From Silvibacterium dinghuense (GTDB lineage: Bacteria > Acidobacteriota > Terriglobia > Terriglobales > Acidobacteriaceae): a stretch of DNA of 64,000 nt. Positions 54,004 to 63,098 of the stretch are shown here, one piece after another. The first letter of the stretch is position 1, and each line of letters starts with the position of its first letter. The stretch lies in assembly GCF_004123295.1 (NCBI RefSeq), contig NZ_SDMK01000001.1, positions 1,798,001 through 1,862,000 on the forward strand, read 5' to 3'. Below the pieces are notes generated by a model. That model did no database searches, was not told the origin of the DNA, and was given only the letters and a program-made list of their open reading frames with translations. Position numbers and translations under genes: made by a program.

Positions 54004-57000
54004 TCCACCGTCTCCCTCTTTTGCTCTCCCTGCGCTTCAAGAATGGCTTCGCTCTCGAGCAGCAGGCCGCGCAGGCCCTCCAGTGTTTCGGGCTTCGGAT
54101 TCTCCCACAGCTCGCGCTTCGCCGCTTCGAGCAGCCGCTCCGCAATGGCGTTCATGGCCCAGGGGTTCGACTTTCGGAGGAATTCCTGCATCTCCGGTGA
54201 GAGCGCGTAGTGCTCGGCAAGCCCCTCATAGATGAAGTCCGGCGCAATCTGCGCTGTGGCATCGAAGCCGAAGATGTAATCGACGGTCGCGGCCAGCTCC
54301 AGGCCGCCTTTGTAGCCGTGGCGCTGAATGCTCTCGATCCATTTGGGGTTAACGACGCGCGAGCGATAGACACGCAGCGCCTCTTCCTTCAGGTCGCGCA
54401 CGCGTACGGCATCGGGCCGCGAGCTGTCGCCGAAATACGCCTTGGGCTGCACGCCGGTGAGCGCGCGGATGGACGCGACCATGCCTCCATGAAACTGAAA
54501 ATAGTCATCCGAGTCGAAGATGTCGTGCTCGCGATTGTCCTGATTGTGCAAAGCCACCTGCACCGCCTGCAGGCGTTCGGCAAAAACCGTGCGCGCATCG
54601 ACTCCGGAGGCATTCTGCCCATAGGCGTAGCCTCCCCATTCGAGGAAGGTGCGCGCGAAATCATGATCGTCCTTCCAATTGCCGGTCTCGATCAGTGGAA
54701 GAATGCCCGCGCCATAAGCTCCGGGCTTGGAACCGAACATCCGATAACGCGCCTGCGACTCGGCCTCTTCCATGGGAAGGTCGCTTTTCTTTTCGAGATC
54801 GGCAAGGTAATGCTTGCGCGGAAAATTTTTATCGAGCGGCTCGTCCTGATCGATCACCAGCGAGACCGCCTGATCGAAGAGATCGATGAGGTGCGGGAAG
54901 GCATCGCGGAAGAAGCCACTGATGCGCAGCGTAACGTCGATGCGCGGACGGCTCAGCGTTTCCAGCGGGATGAGCGCGACGCCTTCGATACGGCGCGACT
55001 GCGCATTCCACACCGGCTCCACGCCAAGCAGCGCAAAGGCCTCCGCTATATCGTCGCCGTGCGTGCGCATCTGCGAGGTACCCCACACGCTGAGACCCAT
55101 CATTTCGGGATACGCGCCTTCTTCGAGCATGAAGCGCTCAATCGCCTCACGCGCAAGATGTTGCCCCACGCGCCACGATGCCTGCGACGGCAGAGCCCGC
55201 GGATCGACTGCATAAAAATTCCGCCCGGTGGGCAGGATGTGCGCCATGCCGCGCGTCGGTGCACCTGCGGGCCCGGCGGGGACGTATTTACCTTCGAGCG
55301 CGTCGAGAAGATGCTCGATCTCGTCGCCTGCCTGCTCCAGATGTGGCACCAGTGTCGTGCAGGCGAAGTGCAGCACGCTGCCGATCTCCTCTGTCTCGAG
55401 ACCCAGCAGGGCACGCTGCGCCTCCGAAATCGCATCCGTACGGAAGCCAAACTCTTCGAGCATCGCGTAGAGATCGAAGGCCAGCTGATCGAGCGCTTCG
55501 AGCACATCGGCATGTGTGTGCACCGTGCGGCCAGCCAGAGTGTTTTCTGCCGCGAGGCGCGCACCCTGCTGCTGCATCAGAGCTGCGAGATCGTATCCAT
55601 ACGCAAAGGCCAGCGCGGTCTGCAGGCTGGGCACATTCGCATTCGAGAGGCGGGTGAGCGAGCGCAGCATCTCCGGCAGCGGCGGCATCTGGCCGAGCAC
55701 ATGGAGACCGCTGCGAATCTGCGCCATGCCCAGTTCGCACAGATAGCCGTCGAGATCTTCGATGAGGTGCGCAACATCGCTGCCGCTCATCTCGGCCAGC
55801 GTCGCCGGCACGCCTTCGGGCGTCAGCTCGTCATCCCACTCGTGCTTGTGGTCGCCGTGGTCGCGGCTGAGCATGGTCTTCAGGTCGAGATCGGCCTGCA
55901 GGTTCGCCTTCTGCACCAGGTCCCAGATTTGTTGCTGCAGATACGGCAGCTTCGTGGGATCGAGCTTCTCTACGGCATAGTATTCATTGACGAGCTGATT
56001 CAACTCCGCGAGCGTACCGTACGTTTCGGCGGTAGTCATCGGCGGCGTCAGGTGATCGACGATGACGGCGTGCGCGCGACGCTTCGACTGGCTGCCTTCA
56101 CCGGGGTCGTTGATGATGAAGGGATAGACCAGCGGCATGTCGCCCAGCAGCAGGTCAGGATAGCATTCGCTCGACAGGCCGATGCCCTTGCCCGGCAACC
56201 ATTCGAGCGTGCCGTGCTTACCCATGTGGACAATCGCATCTGCGCCCCATCCGCCCTCGGATTGCGGCGTGCCCAGCCAGCGATAGAAGGCCGTGTAGTG
56301 ATGCGTCGGAGGCAGATCCGGCGTGTGATAGATCGCATCCGGATCTATGCCGTAGCCACGCGGCGGTTGCAGTGCGACGAGCGCGTTGCCGAAGCTCAGC
56401 GCAGCGAAGTGATAGCTCCGCTCATCGCTCCATGGTTCCTGTTCGACCGCGGCAATCTTACCGGCGAGCGTTCCCAGCAGCTTCTTGTCGGTCTTCGGCT
56501 TCTCGGATCGCACGCTGAACCCATGCGCCTGCGGCTCGCCCCAGTAGCCTTCCATCCTGCGGCGTACGCGCTCGGGAAACACGGAATACTGAGCATGGTA
56601 AGCAACCCTCGAGAAGCGCTCTGCGCGGGCGGGATCGAGCGGATAGCGGTCGTCATACGAGCCACGCTCGAGCAGACGCTGCATGAGCGCGTCGGACGAC
56701 TCCGGCAATGCGGTGATGCTGTAGCGGCGGCTGCGCAGCGCATGCAGCGTAGTGAGCAGGCTGGCCGGCGTATCGAGGCCCACCGCGCCGCCGACCTGCG
56801 AGGCCTTGGCCGCGGAGTTCGTCAGCACAAAGGCCACGCGGCGTTCGGCGTTCGACGTGTGCCGCAGCCTGGCCAGTCGTGCGGCGATGCCGGCCACGCG
56901 CCCTATGCGCTCCTCGTCTGCGACGTAGAGGCCATCCTGCGCCGCGCCTCCGCGCTCTTTGAAAGAAATGGGCACGGTAATGATGCGGCCATCGAATTCA

Positions 57001-58352
57001 GGGATAGCCACGTTGATCGCCGTATCGAGCGCATTCAGCCCGCGCCTCGATCCCTCCCATGAGCCACGCGCCATGCCGCTGGCAATAGCCTGCAATACCG
57101 GAATGCCGAGCGCTTCGAGCGCATGCACCGCCTCGCCCGCTTCTGTAACCGTGCCGGTATTGATTTCACCGATGGCGAAGGACAGCGTGGAGATAAGCAC
57201 ATCCGCTCGCCCCTCGATCCAGGAAAAGACCGCGGGCCTGCCTGCTTCCTTTGACTTGAGGCTCGAAGTAAAGACGCACAGGACATTCAGCCCACGCTCT
57301 TCGAGCGCCTGCGCCAGCGCATCGATGAAGCCGGTGTTGCCGCTCATGCGATGCGCGCGATAAAAGAGCACCGCCGCGGTGGGCTTTGCCGGATCGGCCC
57401 TGCGCTGCCAGTCTTCGAGAGACGCCACGCCCATATCAGGCAAATAAATGCCATGCTCAGGCATCGGCATGGGCTGCGCGTATCCGTAGCCGCTCAGCAG
57501 CAGGCGGTCGGAGAGGAAGTGGCACAGCTCAACGAAATTACCTACGCCGCCGAGCGCGAGATAGCGCGCAGCCGTCTCCATCACGTCGGCAGGCACATGC
57601 ACAGTCTGCGTAAACTCGGGCGTGAGCTCACCGGTGCCGCTGACCAGCACCAGCGATTGACCGCGATCTATGCAGTGCCGCCGCAGGCGATCGAATGCGG
57701 GAACCGCGCTCAGCGGGCCGTGCACACGCAGCACGACGATGCGCGCTCGCCCCAACTCTCCGGCGAGCAACACCTCCATCTGGTCCTCACTGTGCAGTGC
57801 ATTCAGAGAATAGGCTGCGAGCTCGAGATCCGGAGGAAGCTGCTCCTTCGCCTTTGCCAACGTGAGCAGATCGGTGTCCGCATGCGAAAGCAGCATGATG
57901 CCGTCTGACTGCTGCGGTTGTGCTGCATCCGCGGGCGCAGCGGACTTGCGCACGTCCCAGTCGTAATAGTTGAAGACAAATTCACTCAGCTCCGCCGGAG
58001 GCTTCAGAAAGCGGTCGGCCTTGAGCATCGACTCGATGTAGTCGAAGATCTGCCGCACCTGCCAGGCGCTGTTCACCGAGTGAAACCAGATGGCGTGGCC
58101 ATCGAAGACGAGGCTGGCGACGTTAGCCAGCGCGCAGGGGCCGAGGCATCCGCCCTTGGTGAGGTGAACCTGGTTGCGAATTTTGCGCCGCGTCCACTCT
58201 TCCTTATAAACGTCCACCGGAACCTCGGCGTAACCGCGCTCGGTGCGCCCGCAGCAGCACCCGGTGAAGCAATAGGAGAGATGGCCGCGATGCTGGACGA
58301 TGTTCAGGGTACGTCCGTCCGCACGAATGACGCGCTGCCGGTGCGAGGTCAT
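54000..58352 (-). CDS. cobN: Cobaltochelatase large subunit CobN with N-terminal ferredoxin-like domain
   Basis: About 1450 residues from ATG 58352. The stop of the btuC-like gene overlaps it by four bases. The first ~95 residues form a thioredoxin-like [2Fe-2S] ferredoxin module with Cys at 28, 32-34, 69 and 73 ([25 protein letters not shown]). The rest is CobN/BchH-like: [79 protein letters not shown] and [20 protein letters not shown]. It inserts Co2+ into the corrin ring (hydrogenobyrinic acid a,c-diamide in the aerobic pathway). ATP hydrolysis would come from the ChlD-like partner downstream. Longer readings of the start are out of register with the upstream gene. Confidence 0.95.
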   Translation of the reverse strand: MTSHRQRVIRADGRTLNIVQHRGHLSYCFTGCCCGRTERGYAEVPVDVYKEEWTRRKIRNQVHLTKGGCLGPCALANVASLVFDGHAIWFHSVNSAWQVRQIFDYIESMLKADRFLKPPAELSEFVFNYYDWDVRKSAAPADAAQPQQSDGIMLLSHADTDLLTLAKAKEQLPPDLELAAYSLNALHSEDQMEVLLAGELGRARIVVLRVHGPLSAVPAFDRLRRHCIDRGQSLVLVSGTGELTPEFTQTVHVPADVMETAARYLALGGVGNFVELCHFLSDRLLLSGYGYAQPMPMPEHGIYLPDMGVASLEDWQRRADPAKPTAAVLFYRAHRMSGNTGFIDALAQALEERGLNVLCVFTSSLKSKEAGRPAVFSWIEGRADVLISTLSFAIGEINTGTVTEAGEAVHALEALGIPVLQAIASGMARGSWEGSRRGLNALDTAINVAIPEFDGRIITVPISFKERGGAAQDGLYVADEERIGRVAGIAARLARLRHTSNAERRVAFVLTNSAAKASQVGGAVGLDTPASLLTTLHALRSRRYSITALPESSDALMQRLLERGSYDDRYPLDPARAERFSRVAYHAQYSVFPERVRRRMEGYWGEPQAHGFSVRSEKPKTDKKLLGTLAGKIAAVEQEPWSDERSYHFAALSFGNALVALQPPRGYGIDPDAIYHTPDLPPTHHYTAFYRWLGTPQSEGGWGADAIVHMGKHGTLEWLPGKGIGLSSECYPDLLLGDMPLVYPFIINDPGEGSQSKRRAHAVIVDHLTPPMTTAETYGTLAELNQLVNEYYAVEKLDPTKLPYLQQQIWDLVQKANLQADLDLKTMLSRDHGDHKHEWDDELTPEGVPATLAEMSGSDVAHLIEDLDGYLCELGMAQIRSGLHVLGQMPPLPEMLRSLTRLSNANVPSLQTALAFAYGYDLAALMQQQGARLAAENTLAGRTVHTHADVLEALDQLAFDLYAMLEEFGFRTDAISEAQRALLGLETEEIGSVLHFACTTLVPHLEQAGDEIEHLLDALEGKYVPAGPAGAPTRGMAHILPTGRNFYAVDPRALPSQASWRVGQHLAREAIERFMLEEGAYPEMMGLSVWGTSQMRTHGDDIAEAFALLGVEPVWNAQSRRIEGVALIPLETLSRPRIDVTLRISGFFRDAFPHLIDLFDQAVSLVIDQDEPLDKNFPRKHYLADLEKKSDLPMEEAESQARYRMFGSKPGAYGAGILPLIETGNWKDDHDFARTFLEWGGYAYGQNASGVDARTVFAERLQAVQVALHNQDNREHDIFDSDDYFQFHGGMVASIRALTGVQPKAYFGDSSRPDAVRVRDLKEEALRVYRSRVVNPKWIESIQRHGYKGGLELAATVDYIFGFDATAQIAPDFIYEGLAEHYALSPEMQEFLRKSNPWAMNAIAERLLEAAKRELWENPKPETLEGLRGLLLESEAILEAQGEQKRETVE

Positions 58353-59356
58353 AGCTCCTCCGCCGGGGTTCTCTGGCGAATGATCCAGACCAGGTAAGGA
58401 CCACCGATCAACGCGACGACGGCTCCCGCCGGAAGCTCCGCGGGCGGCATCACGATGCGTCCAATCGCATCGCACAGAGCGAGCAGCGCGCCACCGAGAA
58501 GAAACGAGCATGGCATGAGCAACCGATGATCCGGACTGATGCGGGAGCGGACAAGATGCGGCACGATCAGTCCGACAAAGCCGATGGGGCCGGTGAGCGC
58601 GATAGCTCCGGCAACGAGGATGGAACCGAGAATATATCCCTGCGCGAGCAGCGAGCCAACATTCACACCGCGCGAGGCCGCCCAGCGTTCGCTCACCGCA
58701 AGCAGGTTCCAGCTTCGCGCACGGGAAAAGAGGATGCCCGAAGCAATCAGTACGACAGCGGCAAGCATGGCAAGCGAGGTGTAGCTCACCGAGTCCACGC
58801 TGCCGATAAGCCAGCGCGCGATGGAGAAGGAGCGCGATACACCGGCAAAGCTGCTGAGGATGAGAATGAATGCCTCACAAATGCTGTTGATGGCGATGCC
58901 AGTGAGCAGCAGTCCGAACGAAGAGACCTGGCGCTGGCGGAATGCGCCTCCGATGACCAGCACGAGCACGGCGAATGCGCCGATCAGTGAGCCGATCCAG
59001 GTCGTCGGAATGCCGAGAAATGTCTCCCAGCCGAGGAGAATCGCAGCGACTGCGCCGCACGATGCGCCGGCAGAGATGCCGAGCGTATACGGCGTGGCAA
59101 GCGCATCGCGAAGCATCGCCTGAAAGAGCGCTCCCGCCAGAGAGAGCGCGCCGCCTGCGATCAATGCGAGGAGCGTGCGCGAGAGCCGGAGCTGCAGCAG
59201 GATCTCATAGTCCGGCGACTGGCGATGCAGCACATGCACAAAGCTGATGGGCCCGGCGCCTATCCACGGAAGAATCAGCGCCGCGGCGAGAAAGACGACG
59301 AGGGAGAGAGCAAGGCTCAGTCGGGCAGAAATCCTGCGGCGCGGCGCGGCGTTCAT
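58349..59356 (-). CDS. btuC: FecCD-family ABC permease (BtuC-like)
   Basis: A 335-residue inner-membrane permease with about nine to ten helices. ATG 59356 overlaps the upstream ATPase stop (ATGA); a longer reading adds five residues. Family markers are [52 protein letters not shown] (the coupling-helix region) and [17 protein letters not shown]. Such permeases import cobalamin or siderophores. The cobalamin riboswitch at the operon head and the cobalt genes favour cobalamin or cobinamide. Confidence 0.9.
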   Translation of the reverse strand: MNAAPRRRISARLSLALSLVVFLAAALILPWIGAGPISFVHVLHRQSPDYEILLQLRLSRTLLALIAGGALSLAGALFQAMLRDALATPYTLGISAGASCGAVAAILLGWETFLGIPTTWIGSLIGAFAVLVLVIGGAFRQRQVSSFGLLLTGIAINSICEAFILILSSFAGVSRSFSIARWLIGSVDSVSYTSLAMLAAVVLIASGILFSRARSWNLLAVSERWAASRGVNVGSLLAQGYILGSILVAGAIALTGPIGFVGLIVPHLVRSRISPDHRLLMPCSFLLGGALLALCDAIGRIVMPPAELPAGAVVALIGGPYLVWIIRQRTPAEEL

Positions 59357-60132
59357 TGGTACCACACCCACGGCGCTCCTGTGGGCGTCGTCGCCATGTC
59401 CAGGCGCTTTGAAAAGAGCCGCAGCCAGCTCTTGTCCTGGTGCGCATCCGCGGTGGAGAGATCATAGGCAACGGCGCCATCTGCCAGCACGATGAGGCGC
59501 GTGCAGTAGGTCAGCGCAAGATTCAGATCGTGCGTCGCCGCGATGCAGAGCTTTCCTGCCTGCGCCTCGTCGCGCAGAATATTGAAGCAGTGAAGCTGCT
59601 GCTCGATATCGAGAAAGGTCGAGGGCTCATCCAGCAGCATCACGACCGCATCCTGCGCCAGGCATGCAGCCACCAGCACGCGCTGCCGCTCGCCGCCGCT
59701 CAGCGAACGGAAAGCGCGATGACGATGCGTCCAGCATGAAGTCCGCTCCATCGCTGCGCGGATATGCCTGTGGTCTTCACCGGACTCGAACCAGCGATCG
59801 GTATGCGGATAGCGCCCCATGCCGACGAGCTGCTCCGCGGTAAAAGGCAGATCCGCATGAATCGACTGCGGAAGATGGCTCACCTGCTGCGCCAGCTCAC
59901 GGCGCCTCCACTGCGGTTGCGCACGGCCGCGCAGCTTCACCTCTCCGCTTGCCGGCGTGCGAAAGCCGGAGATCACGTCGAGCAGTGTGCTCTTACCCGA
60001 GCCGTTGATACCAAGCAGCGCAACGAACTCTCCCTCGTCGGCATGAAAGCTGATCTCGCTCAGGATCGATCGGCTTCCGTAAGAGAAGCTCACACTCTTG
60101 ACCTCGAGCAGGCGGGACGATACGTGGTTCAA
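59353..60132 (-). CDS. btuD: ABC transporter ATPase (BtuD/FecE-like)
   Basis: A 259-residue ATPase. I chose the TTG start at 60132 because it overlaps the upstream stop (TTGA) and gives the usual family length; a longer open frame runs 48 codons into the preceding gene. Walker A is LGINGSGKSTLLD, the signature is LSGGERQRVLV, and Walker B is VVMLLDEPSTFLD. FecE/BtuD markers such as YPHTDRWF and ATHDLNLALTYC are also present. It energises uptake by the adjacent permease. Confidence 0.9.
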   Translation of the reverse strand: MNHVSSRLLEVKSVSFSYGSRSILSEISFHADEGEFVALLGINGSGKSTLLDVISGFRTPASGEVKLRGRAQPQWRRRELAQQVSHLPQSIHADLPFTAEQLVGMGRYPHTDRWFESGEDHRHIRAAMERTSCWTHRHRAFRSLSGGERQRVLVAACLAQDAVVMLLDEPSTFLDIEQQLHCFNILRDEAQAGKLCIAATHDLNLALTYCTRLIVLADGAVAYDLSTADAHQDKSWLRLFSKRLDMATTPTGAPWVWYQ

Positions 60133-61037
60133 TCGGAACCGCCGATGCCATGCACGAAATCGAAGAGCCGCTGCGCTGCGAGCGGTGTTCTCGGTCCCGG
60201 CACGACGAGCGAATCGGTCGTTCCCGCATAGACATGGCCGCTCTGCACAGCCTTGAGATTCCGGTTCTGGTTCCACAGCGCGAGCGTGGCGAGGCGCGAA
60301 GTTCGGCGCGCCTCTTCAGTCTGCTGCGTGCCGCTCAGGTCGATGATGACGTCGGGGTTTTCGCGCAGCACCGTCTCGAGCGAGATTCGTGGATACTGCG
60401 GCGTACCTGCCTGTGCCAGCACATTCGCCCCCCCGGCGATCTCGAGGATCTGGTTGACGTAATTATTCGGGCCGACCGCGATGATATTGTTCAGCGTGCC
60501 CTGCTGGCGATCGACAATCACGAGCACACGCGGCGAGGGCGTGGCCTTTGCCTTCGACTGGATTGCTCCAAGCTGACCCTTCATCTGCGCGATCAACCCA
60601 GCCGCGCGGTCCGGCGCGCCCACGGCTTTGCCGATGAGCGAGGTTTCCGTATAGATGTCTTCGAGGGTGTCATGTGGCACCACGAGCGATGCGATATGCA
60701 GCGTATCGAGCCGCCCGGTGAGTTCGTTCGAACTGCGCTCCAGCACCACGAGATCGGGCGCGAGCCGCGCAATCGCCTCCAGATTCGGATGCACATAGCC
60801 GCCGACCCTGGGCAGCTTCTGCACCTCGGGCGGATAGTTGCAAAACTGCGACACGCCGACGACCCTGTTGCCAACGCCGAGCGCGAAGAGTGTTTCGGTG
60901 ATGCTGGGTGAGGTCGAGACGATACGCTGCGGCTTCGCCTGGGAAGGGGTCTGGGCGGTGGCCATGCCGGCGCACAGCAACAGAAGCACGATGCAGAAGA
61001 AAATCCGGAAGCGCATTCGCAGAAACGGAAGCATCAT
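60129..61037 (-). CDS. btuF: Periplasmic cobalamin/siderophore-type binding protein (BtuF-like)
   Basis: A 302-residue exported protein with signal peptide (MRFRIFFCIVLLLLCAGMATAQT). It has the class III solute-binding fold markers of BtuF: RIVSTSPSITETLFALGVGN, GVSQFCNYPPEVQKLPRVGG, APDLVVLER and ISLETVLRENPDVIIDLSG. It would deliver cobalamin or a related corrinoid to the BtuC/D-like transporter. Its stop overlaps the ATPase start. The gene is 18 bases from cbtA. Confidence 0.88.
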   Translation of the reverse strand: MMLPFLRMRFRIFFCIVLLLLCAGMATAQTPSQAKPQRIVSTSPSITETLFALGVGNRVVGVSQFCNYPPEVQKLPRVGGYVHPNLEAIARLAPDLVVLERSSNELTGRLDTLHIASLVVPHDTLEDIYTETSLIGKAVGAPDRAAGLIAQMKGQLGAIQSKAKATPSPRVLVIVDRQQGTLNNIIAVGPNNYVNQILEIAGGANVLAQAGTPQYPRISLETVLRENPDVIIDLSGTQQTEEARRTSRLATLALWNQNRNLKAVQSGHVYAGTTDSLVVPGPRTPLAAQRLFDFVHGIGGSD

Positions 61038-61055
61038 TCAAGTCCTTTGCGGAGA

Positions 61056-61778
61056 TCAGTGCTCCGGATACCGCGCGCTCAGGCTGCGATCCGCAAACCA
61101 TCCGAAGACGAATCCCAGCACGCTCCAGAGAAGCACCTGCAGTTCGAGCGCGGCGACACGGAACTTCCACAGCAGCGTGGCGGGAAAGCCGGAAGGCACC
61201 TCATCGATATTGGGTAGAAAGTGGGCCGCTGCGGTGATCGCAAACACGAAGAATACAGCCGCGAGCAGCGATGCATTCCATACGCCCATCTTTCTATGGA
61301 GAGACTTCTGCAGCTTGATCGCGAGCACCATTGAGACGACAGCAAAGGCGAGCAGCAGAAAATACGCCGCCGTGCGCATGCCGATCGTATCCGGATTACC
61401 CACGGACGGCGGGTTCGCCGGATACTTCAGCGCGGGCACGACTGCGAGCGTCACGAAGCCGAATCCGGCCAGCAACACCGCAAGAGAACGTGGATCGGTG
61501 ACCGGCAGCCTGCCGAGAGAGAAGGCGAAGACCAGCGCGAAGATGCCGCCCACAGCGATGCCATCGACGGCGGTTGCGGTCAGGAGCCCGAGACTTTTCT
61601 GGAGCTTGCGGCTGACGATCTCAGGCTCGGGTGCTTCGCCCTTGGCCTGATCCATATTCGTCTCAAAAACGATGGCGCGGTCCACCTGCGGTTCGCCGAC
61701 CCAGCGGGCCAGTGCAAAAACAAGCAGCCCTGCGATGAGCCCCGCAAGCATCCCGCGCACAAGCAGGATGCGGGTCAT
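61056..61778 (-). CDS. cbtA: Cobalt transporter subunit CbtA
   Basis: A 240-residue inner-membrane protein with five to six hydrophobic helices and the CbtA layout: RGMLAGLIAGLLVFALARWVGEPQVDRAIVFE at the start, LGLLTATAVDGIAVGGIFALVFAF in the middle, and WSVLGFVFGWFADRSLSARYPE at the end. It pairs with CbtB (nine bases upstream) as a cobalt uptake system used by cobalamin producers. The riboswitch upstream of cbtB should repress both when cobalamin is abundant. Confidence 0.9.
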   Translation of the reverse strand: MTRILLVRGMLAGLIAGLLVFALARWVGEPQVDRAIVFETNMDQAKGEAPEPEIVSRKLQKSLGLLTATAVDGIAVGGIFALVFAFSLGRLPVTDPRSLAVLLAGFGFVTLAVVPALKYPANPPSVGNPDTIGMRTAAYFLLLAFAVVSMVLAIKLQKSLHRKMGVWNASLLAAVFFVFAITAAAHFLPNIDEVPSGFPATLLWKFRVAALELQVLLWSVLGFVFGWFADRSLSARYPEH

Positions 61779-61787
61779 GGTGTCCTC

Positions 61788-62009
61788 TCAGTGGCAGGGG
61801 AAGCCGAGCAGATGCCGCCCGTCGTGCACAAATTCATGGACGACATGCCCATGGATGAGCGAGGTCGCTCCCTGTTCCGCGCCCACAAAGTAGATCGCCA
61901 GAAGCAGGAGCAGGCCACCGAAGAGAGCCCACGGCAGTATTTCCCGCACCGGAATAGCGGGGATGGAAACAGACTGAGGAGCCAGAGTGCCGGCCAGATA
62001 TTGCGCCAT
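61788..62009 (-). CDS. cbtB: Cobalt transporter subunit CbtB
   Basis: A 73-residue small membrane protein with one hydrophobic helix (ILPWALFGGLLLLLAIYFVG). The conserved C-terminal His-rich signature (HGHVVHEFVHDGRHLLGFPCH, about residues 53-73) probably binds cobalt. It is the first gene after the minus-strand cobalamin riboswitch and lies nine bases before cbtA. Confidence 0.9.
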   Translation of the reverse strand: MAQYLAGTLAPQSVSIPAIPVREILPWALFGGLLLLLAIYFVGAEQGATSLIHGHVVHEFVHDGRHLLGFPCH

Positions 62010-62039
62010 GTCGAAAGCCTCCCGGGATCACGCGTCCCA

Positions 62040-62141
62040 CAGCGAGAGATTGCTTAAGGAATGAAGGAAGGTCTGGCTTGGGGTCACAGTGGCGCGGCCG
62101 CGCCGGAATTGCACCGGCTTCTTCACTTCATTTCAAAGACT
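62040..62141 (-). promoter_or_regulatory. Cobalamin riboswitch upstream of cbtB
   Basis: Read on the minus strand, the leader has AAGCCGGTGCAATTCCGGCG, then GCCACTGTGA (62093-62084), then AGCCAGACC (62078-62070). These are the core conserved blocks of cobalamin riboswitches, including the B12 box. It looks like a short variant without large peripheral domains. The seven-gene operon follows. Confidence 0.85.
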
Positions 62142-62147
62142 GCATTA

Positions 62148-62176
62148 ACCCTATGTCTCCCTATGATGAGTGTCAA
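62148..62176 (-). promoter_or_regulatory. Sigma-70-like promoter of the cbtB operon
   Basis: On the minus strand TTGACA (62176-62171) is followed after 17 bases by TAGGGT (62153-62148), which places the start point near 62141, just ahead of the riboswitch. The -35 is consensus and the -10 is partial. Confidence 0.6.
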
Positions 62177-62222
62177 GATGATGCGCATGCCACGCGCAGA
62201 GCGTCGCACAGAGAAGGAATTT

Positions 62223-62807
62223 ATGAGCACTCGATTCACCCTCATCGCGCATGCCGCCACGGAGTCGCAGCGGACGGCGGCCTTCCCATGGAATGAGCCG
62301 ATCACCCAGCGCGAGCGGGAACGGCTCGCGACGCACGGCTGGCCTGCGCCCAAAGCCAGCCAGGTATGGGCAGCGCCCGAAGCGCGCACGCAGGAGACAG
62401 CCCGGCTGCTGAGGCTCGAGCCCGCTATAGCGGAAGCGCTGCGCGACTGCGACTACGGGGAGTGGCGCGGCCGCACGATGGACGAGGTGCAATCGGCAGA
62501 ACCCGAAGGGCTGATGGCCTGGCTTACCACTCCGGACGCCGCCCCACACGGCGGCGAATCCATCGAGCAGCTGATTCGCCGGGTCGGCGCGTGGCTGGAT
62601 TCGGATTTAAAGCCGCAGCATATCGTCACCGTCACGCACCCGGCCTGCATCCGGGCCGCAATCGTCCACGCGCTGCGCCTGCCCGCGCTGCTCTTCTGGC
62701 GCTTCGACATCGCGCCGCTCACCCTTACCGACCTGCGCCGGAGCGGCCCGACCTGGACCGTGCGCTGTGCGGGGTGTACGCTACTCCGGGCTGAACCGCT
62801 GGAATAA
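62223..62807 (+). CDS. Histidine phosphatase-fold protein (CobC-like position)
   Basis: A 194-residue protein from ATG 62223. The fold resembles the histidine phosphatase superfamily, but the usual RHG at the N-terminus is replaced by AHA (FTLIAHAATES, His kept, Arg and Gly lost). Other features are APEARTQETARLL (Arg/Glu block), GGESIEQLIRRVGAWL and the second His in IVTVTHPACIRAAIVHAL. It lies between two cobalamin riboswitches and divergent from cbtB, so an alpha-ribazole phosphatase-like or corrinoid role is plausible. The altered motif makes ordinary phosphatase activity uncertain. Confidence 0.75.
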   Translation: MSTRFTLIAHAATESQRTAAFPWNEPITQRERERLATHGWPAPKASQVWAAPEARTQETARLLRLEPAIAEALRDCDYGEWRGRTMDEVQSAEPEGLMAWLTTPDAAPHGGESIEQLIRRVGAWLDSDLKPQHIVTVTHPACIRAAIVHALRLPALLFWRFDIAPLTLTDLRRSGPTWTVRCAGCTLLRAEPLE

Positions 62808-62840
62808 GAGTGCGGTTATGCTATGGTGGCTTTCAGATAC

Positions 62841-63008
62841 TCCGGGTGCCCGCGAGGGCATAACAGGGAAGCCGGTGAGAAGTCCGGCACGGTCCCGCCA
62901 CTGTAATCAGGACAATGGATCTTCCAAGAGCCACTCGGAAACGGGGAAGGCGGAGGATCTGAGCCGTCTCGTGACGGATCAACCTGTGAGTCAGGAGACC
63001 TACCCGGA
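62841..63008 (+). promoter_or_regulatory. Cobalamin riboswitch upstream of TonB-type receptor
   Basis: A full-length cobalamin riboswitch. The P1 arms TCCGGGT (62841-62847) and ACCCGGA (63002-63008) enclose AACAGGGAAGCCGGTGAGAA, GGTCCCGCCACTGTAATC and the B12 box AGTCAGGAGACC (62989-63000). A hairpin-like GGGGA...TCCCC further down (63038-63059) could be the expression platform. It should repress the receptor at 63099. Confidence 0.95.
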
Positions 63009-63098
63009 TCATTTTCGACTCTTCTCCGCGTGGAAACGGGGACGATCGCTCATCTCCCCCTGAGCCCTCGCGCCTTTTCATGCCCTGCGAGGTTACCG

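Noticed and set aside
54210-57062. A 950-residue open frame on the plus strand opposite cobN
   Set aside because: It is an antisense shadow of a high-GC gene; its translation is rich in Arg, His and Gln with no recognisable domain, while the minus strand holds clear CobN motifs throughout.
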